A DNA stretch of 64,000 nt from Flavobacteriaceae bacterium (GCA_021647405.1 JAKIUU010000008.1:1-64000), one strand, 5' to 3'; positions 25,589-34,226 are shown, counted from the first letter of the stretch. Notes: generated by a model not told the origin, from the letters alone. Numbers and translations: made by a program.

Positions 25589-26848
25589 TTATTTACCAGA
25601 TACCGAAAATAACTTGGGTTTGAATGTAAACATTATCCAACCCCAACTGTTGGCAGCATCTTTACTGCCTCCTTTAAGTATTTCCATACTTCTTGTGGCA
25701 TACATTTTTGAAAAGCCCATATTAAATGAAATCTCTTTGGCTATTTTATAGCCTAAAACCATGTCTATCTCTGTGCCAAGCTTGTTATCCATTTTAGTGG
25801 TTCCATCATAAACATCAGCGGCAGCTGAAAAGAAATGAGGAATCATTTTAGCCGAAAACTTATCTTTTTTATAGGCTAAGGTCATATTGATATCGGTTAA
25901 ACCGACAGAATTACCGTGATTGCCTACATAAAAATAATCCATCCATCCGTTAAATTTGTGATTGGTTCCGAATAGGGGCGCAAAAGATTTGATATCAGAA
26001 CTTGTGTCATTCATGCTTTTACCCGACAGGTAATCTAAACCAAGACCAAATACAAAGTTGCTTGAAACTTTATAACCCAAATTAGCCCCAAAGTATCCTG
26101 CAGAGACAGCGGCGTTACGCGATTTTCCTGATTGGAAATAAGTGGCCGCATTGGCTTTAAATTTACCCGATTTATAGGTAAAGCGCGTTCCAATAGTTTG
26201 CATATAATCTATGGCTTGATTGTCATTGCTGTCTAAATATTCAATGCCTGTATTTAAAAATAAAAGGCTTAGTCCTATTTTGTCAAACTTGCCATGGTAC
26301 CATGCATACTGAAAAGCTTTATAACCAGCAGCATTGCTGTATAAAACATCTGTAAGTCCTTGTGAGTCTGAATTTACAGCAAAACCCAAATCCAGTCTGT
26401 TGTTTTTATTAGGCGTGTATTTAAAGAGAAAAGCATCGTGGCTACGTGCTTGTTGCGCCCATCCTACATTGCCAAAAATACGGTGGTCGTCATAAATAAT
26501 TTCTTGACGTCCAAATTTTAAGGATACCTTGTCTGATAAAATGGCTTCTGCCCAAGCTTGGTGAAATGAGTTTGCATTATCGCTACTTGATAATGTGCTA
26601 ACGTCTCCCCAGACTCTTATATTTTGAAGTGATACATAAAGATTAATTTTATCTTGTTTAAAATTAAAGTTTAAACGAGAGCGTTGCGAAATAAAGTTGG
26701 CGCCATCAGTATGCTGATTAATTAATTTTTTGTAGCCATGTCTGTTTTCAAAACGCGGTCTTATCTCTGCAGATAAACCGAATTGTTGTGCACTTATAGT
26801 TGTTATAAATAGTGTTAGAAATGCTGTTAAGTAAAATATTTTTTTCAT
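25589..26848 (-). CDS. Alginate-export-family outer membrane porin in the nir-nor cluster
   Basis: A 419-residue protein with a Sec signal (MKKIFYLTAFLTLFITTISAQ). The mature start EIRPRFENRHGYKKL and FISQRSRLNFNFKQDKINLYVSLQNIRVWGDV, then SLKFGRQEIIYDDHRIFGNVGWAQQARSHDAFLFKY, are signatures of the alginate_exp beta-barrel family, which is often found as a general or anion porin near respiratory genes. It lies between the TonB receptor and norQ, all in one direction. The role in nitrite respiration (for example nitrite entry across the outer membrane) is inference. Confidence 0.8.
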   Translation of the reverse strand: MKKIFYLTAFLTLFITTISAQQFGLSAEIRPRFENRHGYKKLINQHTDGANFISQRSRLNFNFKQDKINLYVSLQNIRVWGDVSTLSSSDNANSFHQAWAEAILSDKVSLKFGRQEIIYDDHRIFGNVGWAQQARSHDAFLFKYTPNKNNRLDLGFAVNSDSQGLTDVLYSNAAGYKAFQYAWYHGKFDKIGLSLLFLNTGIEYLDSNDNQAIDYMQTIGTRFTYKSGKFKANAATYFQSGKSRNAAVSAGYFGANLGYKVSSNFVFGLGLDYLSGKSMNDTSSDIKSFAPLFGTNHKFNGWMDYFYVGNHGNSVGLTDINMTLAYKKDKFSAKMIPHFFSAAADVYDGTTKMDNKLGTEIDMVLGYKIAKEISFNMGFSKMYATRSMEILKGGSKDAANSWGWIMFTFKPKLFSVSGK

Positions 26849-26873
26849 GATTTTTGTATTAAAAATAATTGGT

Positions 26874-28874
26874 TTATAAATTAAAAGTTGTTTTTAAAAA
26901 GAATGAGCGTCCCCATAATTCTAAATTTCTCGAATGCGCTTGCCCTATTTCATTTAAGGTTTCAACGTCTTTTACGTTGAGTGCGTTTTTAACGCCTAAA
27001 GACACGTGTAAAGTTTCGTTTAAGAAAGACTTGGATACTGTAGAACTGAGGTTGTCAAAACTATTTCTGGTTGTTTTGATAATAGCATCTGTACTATCTA
27101 TAAAAAAACCTTCCCTCTTTCCTGAGAATTTATTGTAAATACTAATGTTTAAATTGCGCTTTTTAATTTCGTAATTAATGTTTGTAGTGAGTTCTGGAGA
27201 GTAAAGGTATTTTTGGGTGTTATAAGTCTCATTAAATTTATTATACCGCCCTGTTATAGAAATTCCAGCTTTTAGTGATAGGGCTTCATAGGGTTTGTAT
27301 GTAATGTCGATTTTACCTCCTAAAGACTTGAATTTTTCGATGTTCATATAATGTCTTTTTGAATCTACCATTTCGCTTAACGCGATTAAATTTGAAATGT
27401 CATTATAAAAAAACGAAGGCTCGATAGATATGAATCCAGAATTATTGAGGCTTTTCTCAAAGGTGTAATTTAGATTAAAACTATGCGATTTTTCTACATC
27501 TAAACTTTCATTTCCGGAAATGATATAAGTAAATGGTCCTGCACTTATATGAAAATCTAAAAAGAGCTCTTTTAAAGAAGGTGCTCTAAAACCTCTGGCA
27601 TACGAAAAGCGCAATTGATTCTGATTGTCTATACGCAGTTTGGTATTAATTGCAGGCGAAAATAAAGAACCATAAGTACTATTCCATGTATAGCGTGATG
27701 AGGGTTGTATCTCGAAGTTATTAGACAATTTATAATTTAAACTGCCAAATAAAGCAAGTGTTTGTATGAATTGTTTTCTGTTGAGTATTCTACCGCCTTC
27801 GGTTGATTCTTTGTTATAATCGGTTCCAAAAGCGTAATTGATTTTATTGGTATTGTCGCTTTTCCCCAATTGGGCTTTAAGACCGCTATAACTGTATTTA
27901 ACAATATTGTTGGCTTTAATATCTGTTGTAGAAAGTGTTTTTTCTTGGGTTGTGGCATTGACATTATAGTCGTCATGATATCTTTGATAATCCAGATAAG
28001 AGGCCGTTATATCAATAAATTTATTTTTAAGAACTTCTCCTTGTAAGTTTAAAGAATTGTCAATGCGCCTTGTAAAATAGTCTGTATCTGTTATTTTTCC
28101 AGACCTTCTACTGGGCTCGCCAAGAGAGGCGAGTTTTTCATGAGATAGATTGCTGTTAAAACGGAGTGTTAAATTGTCTAAATCTTTACTGAACATCAAT
28201 CCGCCAAAATATTGTCCCCTTTCTTCCCAATTCAGATTTCTAGGCGAATCATTGGTTGCCAAACCATTAAAATGATAATATCCGCCATTAATTCGCAGCA
28301 TATTTTTACCGTATTTATAGCCAAAATTACCGTTGTAATTAGCGGCATTGATACTCTCGTAATATGACGAAATTTCACCTGCGACAGTTTCTTTCTGATT
28401 TTTTTTACTAATTAAATTTATAATCCCGCCCATGGCGTCTGTTCCATAAAAAACTGAAACAGGGCCTTCAATTATTTCAACCCTTTCAATGGCAGAAAGA
28501 TTGATTTGATTCAAATCAATAACACCATTTAAACGCCCAATAACAGGCACGCCATCTATCAGGATTTTAATATTTTCTTTAGATATCCCTTGTAGTTCTA
28601 AACTGCTTCCAAAAACTGATTTTTGGCTTAAGTCTAAATCTAGTTCTTGCTGTAATAATTCTCTTAAATTATTGGCAGCTTTTTTATTTATTGTTTTAGA
28701 ACTTAATATTTTGACTTTATAAACGGCATTTTTTTCAGATTGTGGTGCATATTGAGCCGTAACAATTACGGCGTCAAGTTTTTCTACTTTGGTGCTGTCA
28801 TTAAGCTTTTTTTGAGCAAAAACATTGTTAAAAAAAAGCAATAGTATCCCTAAGAATATTGTAAATGTTCTCAT
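26874..28874 (-). CDS. TonB-dependent outer membrane receptor in the nir-nor cluster
   Basis: The start is set at the ATG at 28874 (MRTFTIFLGILLLFFNNVFAQ, a signal peptide); the in-frame ATG at 28895 would lie inside a hairpin. It has 666 residues. The plug domain runs from about 35 to 155 (DAVIVTAQYAPQSEKNAVYK, LQGISKENIKILIDGVPVIG, IERVEIIEGPVSVFYGTDAM), followed by a 22-strand barrel ending in F-x-L-x-T-T-F-N-L. There is no N-terminal carboxypeptidase-like domain and no SusD partner, so it is of the metal or cofactor (siderophore, heme, copper, cobalamin) type rather than a glycan receptor. Lying directly after nirS, it may bring in iron or heme for NirS and NorCB. Confidence 0.88.
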   Translation of the reverse strand: MRTFTIFLGILLLFFNNVFAQKKLNDSTKVEKLDAVIVTAQYAPQSEKNAVYKVKILSSKTINKKAANNLRELLQQELDLDLSQKSVFGSSLELQGISKENIKILIDGVPVIGRLNGVIDLNQINLSAIERVEIIEGPVSVFYGTDAMGGIINLISKKNQKETVAGEISSYYESINAANYNGNFGYKYGKNMLRINGGYYHFNGLATNDSPRNLNWEERGQYFGGLMFSKDLDNLTLRFNSNLSHEKLASLGEPSRRSGKITDTDYFTRRIDNSLNLQGEVLKNKFIDITASYLDYQRYHDDYNVNATTQEKTLSTTDIKANNIVKYSYSGLKAQLGKSDNTNKINYAFGTDYNKESTEGGRILNRKQFIQTLALFGSLNYKLSNNFEIQPSSRYTWNSTYGSLFSPAINTKLRIDNQNQLRFSYARGFRAPSLKELFLDFHISAGPFTYIISGNESLDVEKSHSFNLNYTFEKSLNNSGFISIEPSFFYNDISNLIALSEMVDSKRHYMNIEKFKSLGGKIDITYKPYEALSLKAGISITGRYNKFNETYNTQKYLYSPELTTNINYEIKKRNLNISIYNKFSGKREGFFIDSTDAIIKTTRNSFDNLSSTVSKSFLNETLHVSLGVKNALNVKDVETLNEIGQAHSRNLELWGRSFFLKTTFNL

Positions 28875-28891
28875 AATGGTGGTTTTTAAAA

Positions 28892-28920
28892 TCATTCGGC
28901 TATTTTTTTTAGCCGAATGA
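28892..28920 (-). terminator. Perfect hairpin between nirS and the TonB receptor
   Basis: Eleven-base arms TCATTCGGCTA and TAGCCGAATGA around a seven-base loop lie 16 bases past the nirS stop. On the minus strand the hairpin is followed by TTTTAAAAACC. It could be a leaky terminator or mRNA-stabilising stem that lowers expression of the genes after nirS. Confidence 0.65.
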
Positions 28921-28935
28921 TTTATTTAAAAAATA

Positions 28936-30588
28936 TTAGTAAATATCGTGTGTAGTGTTATAAACGTTGAATTTTCCAGTTGGATTTTGTACCCAATCTC
29001 CTTGAATAATTTGTTTAACTTTGAGTGTTTTGTCGTTATAGATAACAATGGCATTTTTTTTGCCCATAAAGTAAGATACCCAAACTTCATCTCCTTTTTG
29101 GTTGTATTCAAAATGTACTGCACGACCATCAACACCATCTGGAGCAGGTAAAGTTTTTATTAACTTTAAAGTATTTGTGTCAAACACATCTACAGCAGAA
29201 TTTAATTTAGGGTCAGGATTTAAAGTTCTATCAACCCATAAATGTTTAGATTTAGGGTGTGATTTTACAAATAAGGCACCACCACCAGAACCAGTTGCTT
29301 TAATTTCTTTAACAACGGTCCATTGTCCTTTACCTGGATTTGTTTTGATAAGTGATAATTTATTCTCTCCTAAATGAGAGGTTATCCAAAGATTGCCTAA
29401 TTTATTTTTGATATTGGTTCCGCGGCCTGGATGTGGTTTAATACCAGTTGGAATGATTTTTACCAATTTTTTGTTAGGTACATCAATCACAACTATTTTA
29501 TTACTGGCATTTGCCGCAACTAAGAAATAGCGTCCAGTAGAATCAAATCCACCATCGTGCAAAAATCTTGCTGTTGGAATTTCGGTAATTTTAGGATTCC
29601 TAGGATCCGTATAGTCAACTATATCAACCATACCGCGTTCTTTGATATTACAAATCCAAACAGGATCACTATGAGAAGCCACGATTGAAGCAACACGTGC
29701 TTCTTCAATAAATTCTTTTTTACCATCACAAGCATTTCCTGCTGTAGGAGTTACACTTAAGGGCTCTAAAGTTTGTGCATCAAAAATGGCAATATGACTT
29801 GGACTATAACCGCCAAAAACTAAATACTTATCTTCATAACCTTTGTATTTTGATACTTCAACTGACCTGGCATCAAAACCACCTTTTACTTCTGCAACAA
29901 TTGTAGGGATTTTAGAATAGGTGTCAATCATTGTAATACGGCCATCTCTACCTACAGAATAAATGTAACGTCCAGAGGCTGAGGTTCGTAAAATATGAAC
30001 GGCAAAACCTGTTTTTAAAACGACAATTTTTTCTTTTGTATCGCCGTCAATAATGGCCACTTTACCAGCATCTCTCATAATTACACCAAAATAATTGTTG
30101 ATGTTTCTGTTGTGTAGAGGTTTTGTTGGTCTGTCTGCTACAGGAATAATTAAATTCCAACTTTTCGTAATTTCAGGCAAACCATATGGTGGAATTACTG
30201 GTGGGTCAACTTGTAAGAATCGTGTCATTATTTCGATATCTTTTTCAGGTAAAATACCTTTCCATTCTGGCATACCCGCAGGGGTGCCATTTTCTATAAA
30301 TACACGTATTCCTGCAACACCTAAAAGTGTGGTACCAGGTCTGTTATTGCCTTTTGGGGCTTTTGGTAATAAATGAGGTCCTGTTGCGCCTTTACGTGAT
30401 GAACCATGACATCCTGCACATCTGTCAAAGAAAATTTCGCTACCTCTTTTCATTTCTGAAGCAGTTAATGTAATGCCGTTTTGTGTTACGCCACTTGCTT
30501 CATTTTTAACTTCCTTTTTGTCATTTTTACAACTAAAAGTTACTGCTACTATAGCAAGTATAAGTGCTATTAAGTTTACTTTTTTCAT
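28936..30588 (-). CDS. nirS: Cytochrome cd1 nitrite reductase, predicted lipoprotein
   Basis: A 550-residue enzyme reducing nitrite to nitric oxide. Residues 1-20 form a lipoprotein signal (AVTFSC, lipid Cys20), unlike classic soluble NirS. The heme c domain has Cys57-AG-Cys60-His61 and the likely Met ligand in AGMPEW (Met106). The eight-bladed heme d1 propeller keeps His198 (GFAVHILR, d1 ligand) and the catalytic pair His344 (FLHDGG) and His386 (KPHPGRG); the C-terminus GKFNVYNTTHDIY matches NirS and separates it from NirN and NirF. It follows norB by 21 bases. The heme d1 synthesis genes are not nearby. Confidence 0.95.
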   Translation of the reverse strand: MKKVNLIALILAIVAVTFSCKNDKKEVKNEASGVTQNGITLTASEMKRGSEIFFDRCAGCHGSSRKGATGPHLLPKAPKGNNRPGTTLLGVAGIRVFIENGTPAGMPEWKGILPEKDIEIMTRFLQVDPPVIPPYGLPEITKSWNLIIPVADRPTKPLHNRNINNYFGVIMRDAGKVAIIDGDTKEKIVVLKTGFAVHILRTSASGRYIYSVGRDGRITMIDTYSKIPTIVAEVKGGFDARSVEVSKYKGYEDKYLVFGGYSPSHIAIFDAQTLEPLSVTPTAGNACDGKKEFIEEARVASIVASHSDPVWICNIKERGMVDIVDYTDPRNPKITEIPTARFLHDGGFDSTGRYFLVAANASNKIVVIDVPNKKLVKIIPTGIKPHPGRGTNIKNKLGNLWITSHLGENKLSLIKTNPGKGQWTVVKEIKATGSGGGALFVKSHPKSKHLWVDRTLNPDPKLNSAVDVFDTNTLKLIKTLPAPDGVDGRAVHFEYNQKGDEVWVSYFMGKKNAIVIYNDKTLKVKQIIQGDWVQNPTGKFNVYNTTHDIY

Positions 30589-30609
30589 TTTAATAATATA
30601 TATAATGGT

Positions 30610-31950
30610 TTAATTTTCTTGTGTTTCTAGTGCTTCGTCAGTTGGAGTTCCGTGTTTGATAAATTCATACATGTAAAGTAGAATGCCTATGGTAAACAAA
30701 GAAGCCAGTATGATTAAAACGACAAAATGAATACTAATGAGTTTTTGAACTGCCATAAACTCCATCTTCATTATACGCTCCATATAAACTTGTGCCACAC
30801 CTGCCACACCAAAAGATATCGTCATACCTATCATGCCAATATTAGATATCCAAAACGCCATACGTCCCACATTGCTGTCTAAGAATTTTCTACCTGTCAT
30901 ATTAGGTAAAGCATAACTGATAATGGCAAATACAATCATGGCATAAGCCCCCCAGAATGCTAAGTGACCGTGCATAGCTGTAACCAAAGTTCCATGTGTG
31001 TAAATATTTGTTTGAGGTAAGGTATGCGCAAATCCTAAAAGGCCAGCTCCTATAAAAGAGACAATTGCAGAACCAATTGTCCATAATAAAGCTGTTTTGT
31101 TGGGGTGTTTTTTCTCGCCTTTGCGATACATGTTAACAGCAAATAAAGCCATAGCTAAGAATGCGAGTGGTTCTAAAGCAGAGAATATACCTCCTACAAT
31201 AATCCATATTTTATTGACACCTATATAATAGTAATGGTGTCCTGTTCCTAAAATTCCAGACAAGAAGGTTAGACCTACAATTACATACAGCCATTTTTCA
31301 ATAACTTCTCTATCTACACCTGTTAGTTTTATCAATAAGAATGATAAGATACCACCCATAATAAGTTCCCATACACCTTCAACCCAAAGGTGAACAACCC
31401 ACCAACGGAAGAAAGAATCTAATACCTGACTGTCAAAAGGAATCATGCCTGGTAAGTATAACAGGGCTGCAAATAATAAGCCCATAGAAAGTACTAGAGC
31501 TGTAGTTGTTTTTCTTTTACCTTTAAACAGCGTTAATAAAATAAGGCCTAAAAATAAAAGCACATTTACAACTACCAAATAATCGAGAGGTCTTGGAATT
31601 TCTAAGAATTTGCGTCCTTCCCAAATATTAAAATGAAAGCCTATAATGGCTGTGACGGCAACAACGGCTAAGCTTATTAATTGTACATAGGCTAGTTTTA
31701 CGCTCACCAGTTCATGCTGTGCTTCTTCTGGGATAATGTAATAAGCGGCTCCCATAAAGCCCGAAAGAAGCCATACTACTAATAAATTTGTATGAACAGC
31801 TCTGGCTGTGTTAAAAGGAATAATTTCGTGAAGGCCTTGTAAACCTATGCGGTCAAAGCCCATTATAAAGCCATAAATAATTTGCAGAAATAATAATAAT
31901 AGTGAAAATGCAAAAAACCAATAGGCTACTTTTTGTGATTTATATTTCAT
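30610..31950 (-). CDS. norB: Nitric oxide reductase subunit B (cNOR)
   Basis: A 446-residue, twelve-helix heme-copper family protein that reduces two NO to N2O. Heme and FeB ligands are visible: ARAVHTNLLVVWLL (low-spin heme), HLWVEGVWELIMG (FeB His and the NorB-specific Glu), GTGHHYYYIG (two FeB His) and TAMHGHLAFWGAYAM (heme b3 and b His). It lacks the long N-terminal extension of quinol-type qNOR, which together with the upstream norC marks it as cytochrome c-dependent cNOR. It lies 20 bases after norC and 21 before nirS. Confidence 0.97.
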   Translation of the reverse strand: MKYKSQKVAYWFFAFSLLLLFLQIIYGFIMGFDRIGLQGLHEIIPFNTARAVHTNLLVVWLLSGFMGAAYYIIPEEAQHELVSVKLAYVQLISLAVVAVTAIIGFHFNIWEGRKFLEIPRPLDYLVVVNVLLFLGLILLTLFKGKRKTTTALVLSMGLLFAALLYLPGMIPFDSQVLDSFFRWWVVHLWVEGVWELIMGGILSFLLIKLTGVDREVIEKWLYVIVGLTFLSGILGTGHHYYYIGVNKIWIIVGGIFSALEPLAFLAMALFAVNMYRKGEKKHPNKTALLWTIGSAIVSFIGAGLLGFAHTLPQTNIYTHGTLVTAMHGHLAFWGAYAMIVFAIISYALPNMTGRKFLDSNVGRMAFWISNIGMIGMTISFGVAGVAQVYMERIMKMEFMAVQKLISIHFVVLIILASLFTIGILLYMYEFIKHGTPTDEALETQEN

Positions 31951-31970
31951 GATGGTATAATTTTGTTTGG

Positions 31971-32405
31971 TTAGTTATTTTTTTTGGCTAATGGTGATAC
32001 TACCCTGTCAAATCCGTTTAGATCTATTTTACCTATCCATTTAAAAAAGGCTATTACATCTTCGGCATCAGATTCAGACATTTTGTAGGCTACCATTTTT
32101 CTGCCGTTTGGTTGCCATGGTACAGGAGACATTAATACGGCTTTAATATAGCCTTCGCCTCTGCGGTCAATTACCTTTGTGAGTTCAGGGGCGTAATAAG
32201 CACCTTCGCCAAGTAATGTATGGCAGCCCATACAATTGTTCTTTTCCCAAATGTGCTTACCTCTTATTGCTTGTTCGGTAAGGTTTTCTTTGTTGGTTTG
32301 ATCTTGAGCAGATGAAAGAGAGTACACGGTTAATCCAATAAAGATTAAAAATGTAACTACGGTACCTCCTAAAAAAAATGCCCGTGCTTGTTTTTTTGAT
32401 AACAT
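31971..32405 (-). CDS. norC: Nitric oxide reductase subunit C
   Basis: A 144-residue membrane-anchored monoheme cytochrome c. An N-terminal signal anchor (FFLGGTVVTFLIFIGLTVYS) is followed by the heme site NNCMGCHTLLGEGAYYAPEL and the Met-ligand segment GRKMVAYKMSESDAEDVIAF. It is the electron-accepting subunit of the NorCB complex at the periplasmic face of the inner membrane. It is the first gene of the nine-gene cluster; the FNR/CRP-type site and promoter lie directly upstream. Confidence 0.96.
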   Translation of the reverse strand: MLSKKQARAFFLGGTVVTFLIFIGLTVYSLSSAQDQTNKENLTEQAIRGKHIWEKNNCMGCHTLLGEGAYYAPELTKVIDRRGEGYIKAVLMSPVPWQPNGRKMVAYKMSESDAEDVIAFFKWIGKIDLNGFDRVVSPLAKKNN

Positions 32406-32472
32406 GTTAAGTTGGTTTAAATTAAACTTTTTAATACAGATAAAAAGACCTAGATATCTTCTTATCTGGATG

Positions 32473-32480
32473 CAAAGTTA
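32473..32480 (-). promoter_or_regulatory. -10 element TAACTTTG of the nor-nir cluster
   Basis: A perfect TAnnTTTG match on the minus strand 67 bases before norC. The G of the element is 36.5 bases from the centre of the palindrome at 32503-32516, so the palindrome centre falls near -41.5, the class II activator position. Confidence 0.75.
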
Positions 32481-32502
32481 GCCCATCCCTTATATGTGAA
32501 AT

Positions 32503-32516
32503 ATGATATTTATCAT
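32503..32516. promoter_or_regulatory. FNR/CRP-type operator upstream of norC
   Basis: ATGATA-TT-TATCAT is a perfect 14-base palindrome that contains TGAT-N4-ATCA, the core of FNR/DNR/NNR-type sites (consensus TTGAT-N4-ATCAA). Oxygen- or NO-sensing regulators of this family control nir and nor genes in other bacteria. No regulator gene is in the window. Confidence 0.75.
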
Positions 32517-32581
32517 GTTTTTAAAAAGATTGAGAAAGAGTTGTTAAATTGCTATTAACCAAATAAATATAAGGAAATATT

Positions 32582-33022
32582 TTATTTTTTTAGGTATAAA
32601 GCTTGGTGTTGGTAATCGATAATTGCATGGTATTTTTTTAAAATATCAGCACCAATTATGCCATTTATAGATTCCGAATTATGTCCTGTTAGGGCCGTGT
32701 TTATATGTGTTAAGTCTATAACTACAAAACTTATTTTCGCGATGCCGAAATTTTTAATTTTAAAGAGGTTATTGTGAGATAATTGTGTGTTAATATTTGT
32801 GCTTCCAGCACCAGCGGCTTTTTTATCTGAATCTTGTAAAGTAAGGTTAAATAAATTGCATTCATCCAATCCAACACAAGAATTAGAAGCCCCTGTATCT
32901 ACAATAAAAAGACCGGTTACATCATTTACTTTGCCCTTAATCACAAAGTGATTGCTAACAGATTTTTTAAGTTTTAAAAAAGTATATCCGTTTTTTGTTA
33001 AAAAAGATTTTAAATCAGACAT
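32582..33022 (-). CDS. Retropepsin-like aspartic protease family protein
   Basis: A 146-residue protein. FIVDTGASNSCVGLDE carries the catalytic DTGA motif near residue 42, and INGIIGADILKKYHAIIDYQHQALYL is the usual C-terminal ILG/ADxL part of the fold. This matches clan AA, one-domain retropepsins that act as dimers. No signal peptide is seen, so it is probably cytoplasmic. Its targets are unknown. It starts three bases after pheS ends, in the same operon, although the pairing may be only positional. Confidence 0.85.
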   Translation of the reverse strand: MSDLKSFLTKNGYTFLKLKKSVSNHFVIKGKVNDVTGLFIVDTGASNSCVGLDECNLFNLTLQDSDKKAAGAGSTNINTQLSHNNLFKIKNFGIAKISFVVIDLTHINTALTGHNSESINGIIGADILKKYHAIIDYQHQALYLKK

Positions 33023-33024
33023 CT

Positions 33025-34044
33025 TTAAAGAACTGCCTTAAACTGATTTAAAAAGCGGATATCATTCTCGTAAAACATGCGGATATCAGGTATTTGATAC
33101 AATAACATCGCGATACGTTCTATACCCATCCCAAAGGCATATCCTGTGTATTTTTCGGAATCAATATTGGCATTTTTCAATACATTGGGGTCAACCATAC
33201 CGCAACCCATAATTTCCAACCAACCTGTACCTTTTGTAATTTTATAATCGGTTTCGGTTTCTAGACCCCAATAAATATCAACTTCGGCACTGGGTTCTGT
33301 AAAAGGAAAATAGGAGGGGCGTAAGCGGATTTTAGATTTTCCAAACATCTCTTTAGTAAAATAAAGTAAGGTTTGTTTTAAATCGGCAAAAGAAACATCG
33401 GTATCAATATACAAGCCTTCTACTTGATGGAAAATACAATGAGATCTGGCAGAAATATCTTCATTTCTAAAAACGCGACCAGGAGAAATAGTTCTTATAG
33501 GCGGAGTGTTTGTTTCCATGTGACGTACTTGAACCGACGAGGTATGCGTACGCAGTAAAATATTAGGATTGGTGGCGATAAAAAAAGTGTCTTGCATGTC
33601 TCTTGCAGGGTGGTGTTCTGGCAAGTTTAAAGCGGTAAAATTATGCCAATCATCTTCTATTTCGGGGCCTTCAGAAATACTAAAACCAATGCGATTAAAA
33701 ACATCAATTATTTTGTTCTTTACAATGGTTATGGGATGGTTGGCGCCTATTAAGATAGGCTCGGCAGGTTTTGTCAAATCACCGTAAACATTTTTTTGTG
33801 TAAGAGTATCTTCTAAAGAGGCTTTAAGTAAAGTAACTTTGTCTGAAGCTGATTTTTTTAAGATGTTGATAGCTTTTCCAAATTCTTTTTTCTGATCGGG
33901 TGCAATAGTTTTAAAGGCTGAGAAAAGATCGTTTAGATGGCCTTTTTTTCCTAAAAAAGCAATTCTAAACTGTTCTATTTCCTCTATTTTAGAGGCCTTA
34001 AAATTATCTACTTCACTTTGTAATTCAGCTACTTTTTCTAACAT
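33025..34044 (-). CDS. pheS: Phenylalanyl-tRNA synthetase alpha subunit
   Basis: A 339-residue class II synthetase subunit. The N-terminal coiled-coil tRNA-binding arm (1-90) is followed by motif 2 (ISPGRVFRNEDISARSHCIFHQVEGLYID in two parts) and motif 3 (GYAFGMGIERIAMLLYQIPD). It pairs with PheT, which is not in the window. First gene of a two-gene operon. Confidence 0.97.
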   Translation of the reverse strand: MLEKVAELQSEVDNFKASKIEEIEQFRIAFLGKKGHLNDLFSAFKTIAPDQKKEFGKAINILKKSASDKVTLLKASLEDTLTQKNVYGDLTKPAEPILIGANHPITIVKNKIIDVFNRIGFSISEGPEIEDDWHNFTALNLPEHHPARDMQDTFFIATNPNILLRTHTSSVQVRHMETNTPPIRTISPGRVFRNEDISARSHCIFHQVEGLYIDTDVSFADLKQTLLYFTKEMFGKSKIRLRPSYFPFTEPSAEVDIYWGLETETDYKITKGTGWLEIMGCGMVDPNVLKNANIDSEKYTGYAFGMGIERIAMLLYQIPDIRMFYENDIRFLNQFKAVL

Positions 34045-34070
34045 ATTATAAATAAACTCATATTATGGGG

Positions 34071-34078
34071 CAAATTTA
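34071..34078 (-). promoter_or_regulatory. -10 element TAAATTTG for pheS
   Basis: A perfect TAnnTTTG match on the minus strand 27 bases before the pheS ATG. Confidence 0.55.
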
Positions 34079-34226
34079 CAGTTTTTATCCTATTAATTTA
34101 ATATAATTTTCTCTCAAATTGTTTGGTGCAGCCTAATTTATGTGAAGCCCTAATCTCAATCGATTTCGCGTACAATATTTATTGAATTTTTTTACCAAAA
34201 ACGAATTAAAAGATTTATAAAAAAAG

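Noticed and set aside
28936..30588. NirN or NirF instead of NirS
   Set aside because: Both catalytic histidines, the N-terminal heme c domain and the GKFNVYNTTHD C-terminus are present, as in true NirS.
22048..32405. Treating the TonB receptor and porin as a glycan-use (SusCD) locus
   Set aside because: There is no SusD partner, no carboxypeptidase-like N-terminal domain on the receptor and no glycan enzyme; both lie inside the nir-nor run.
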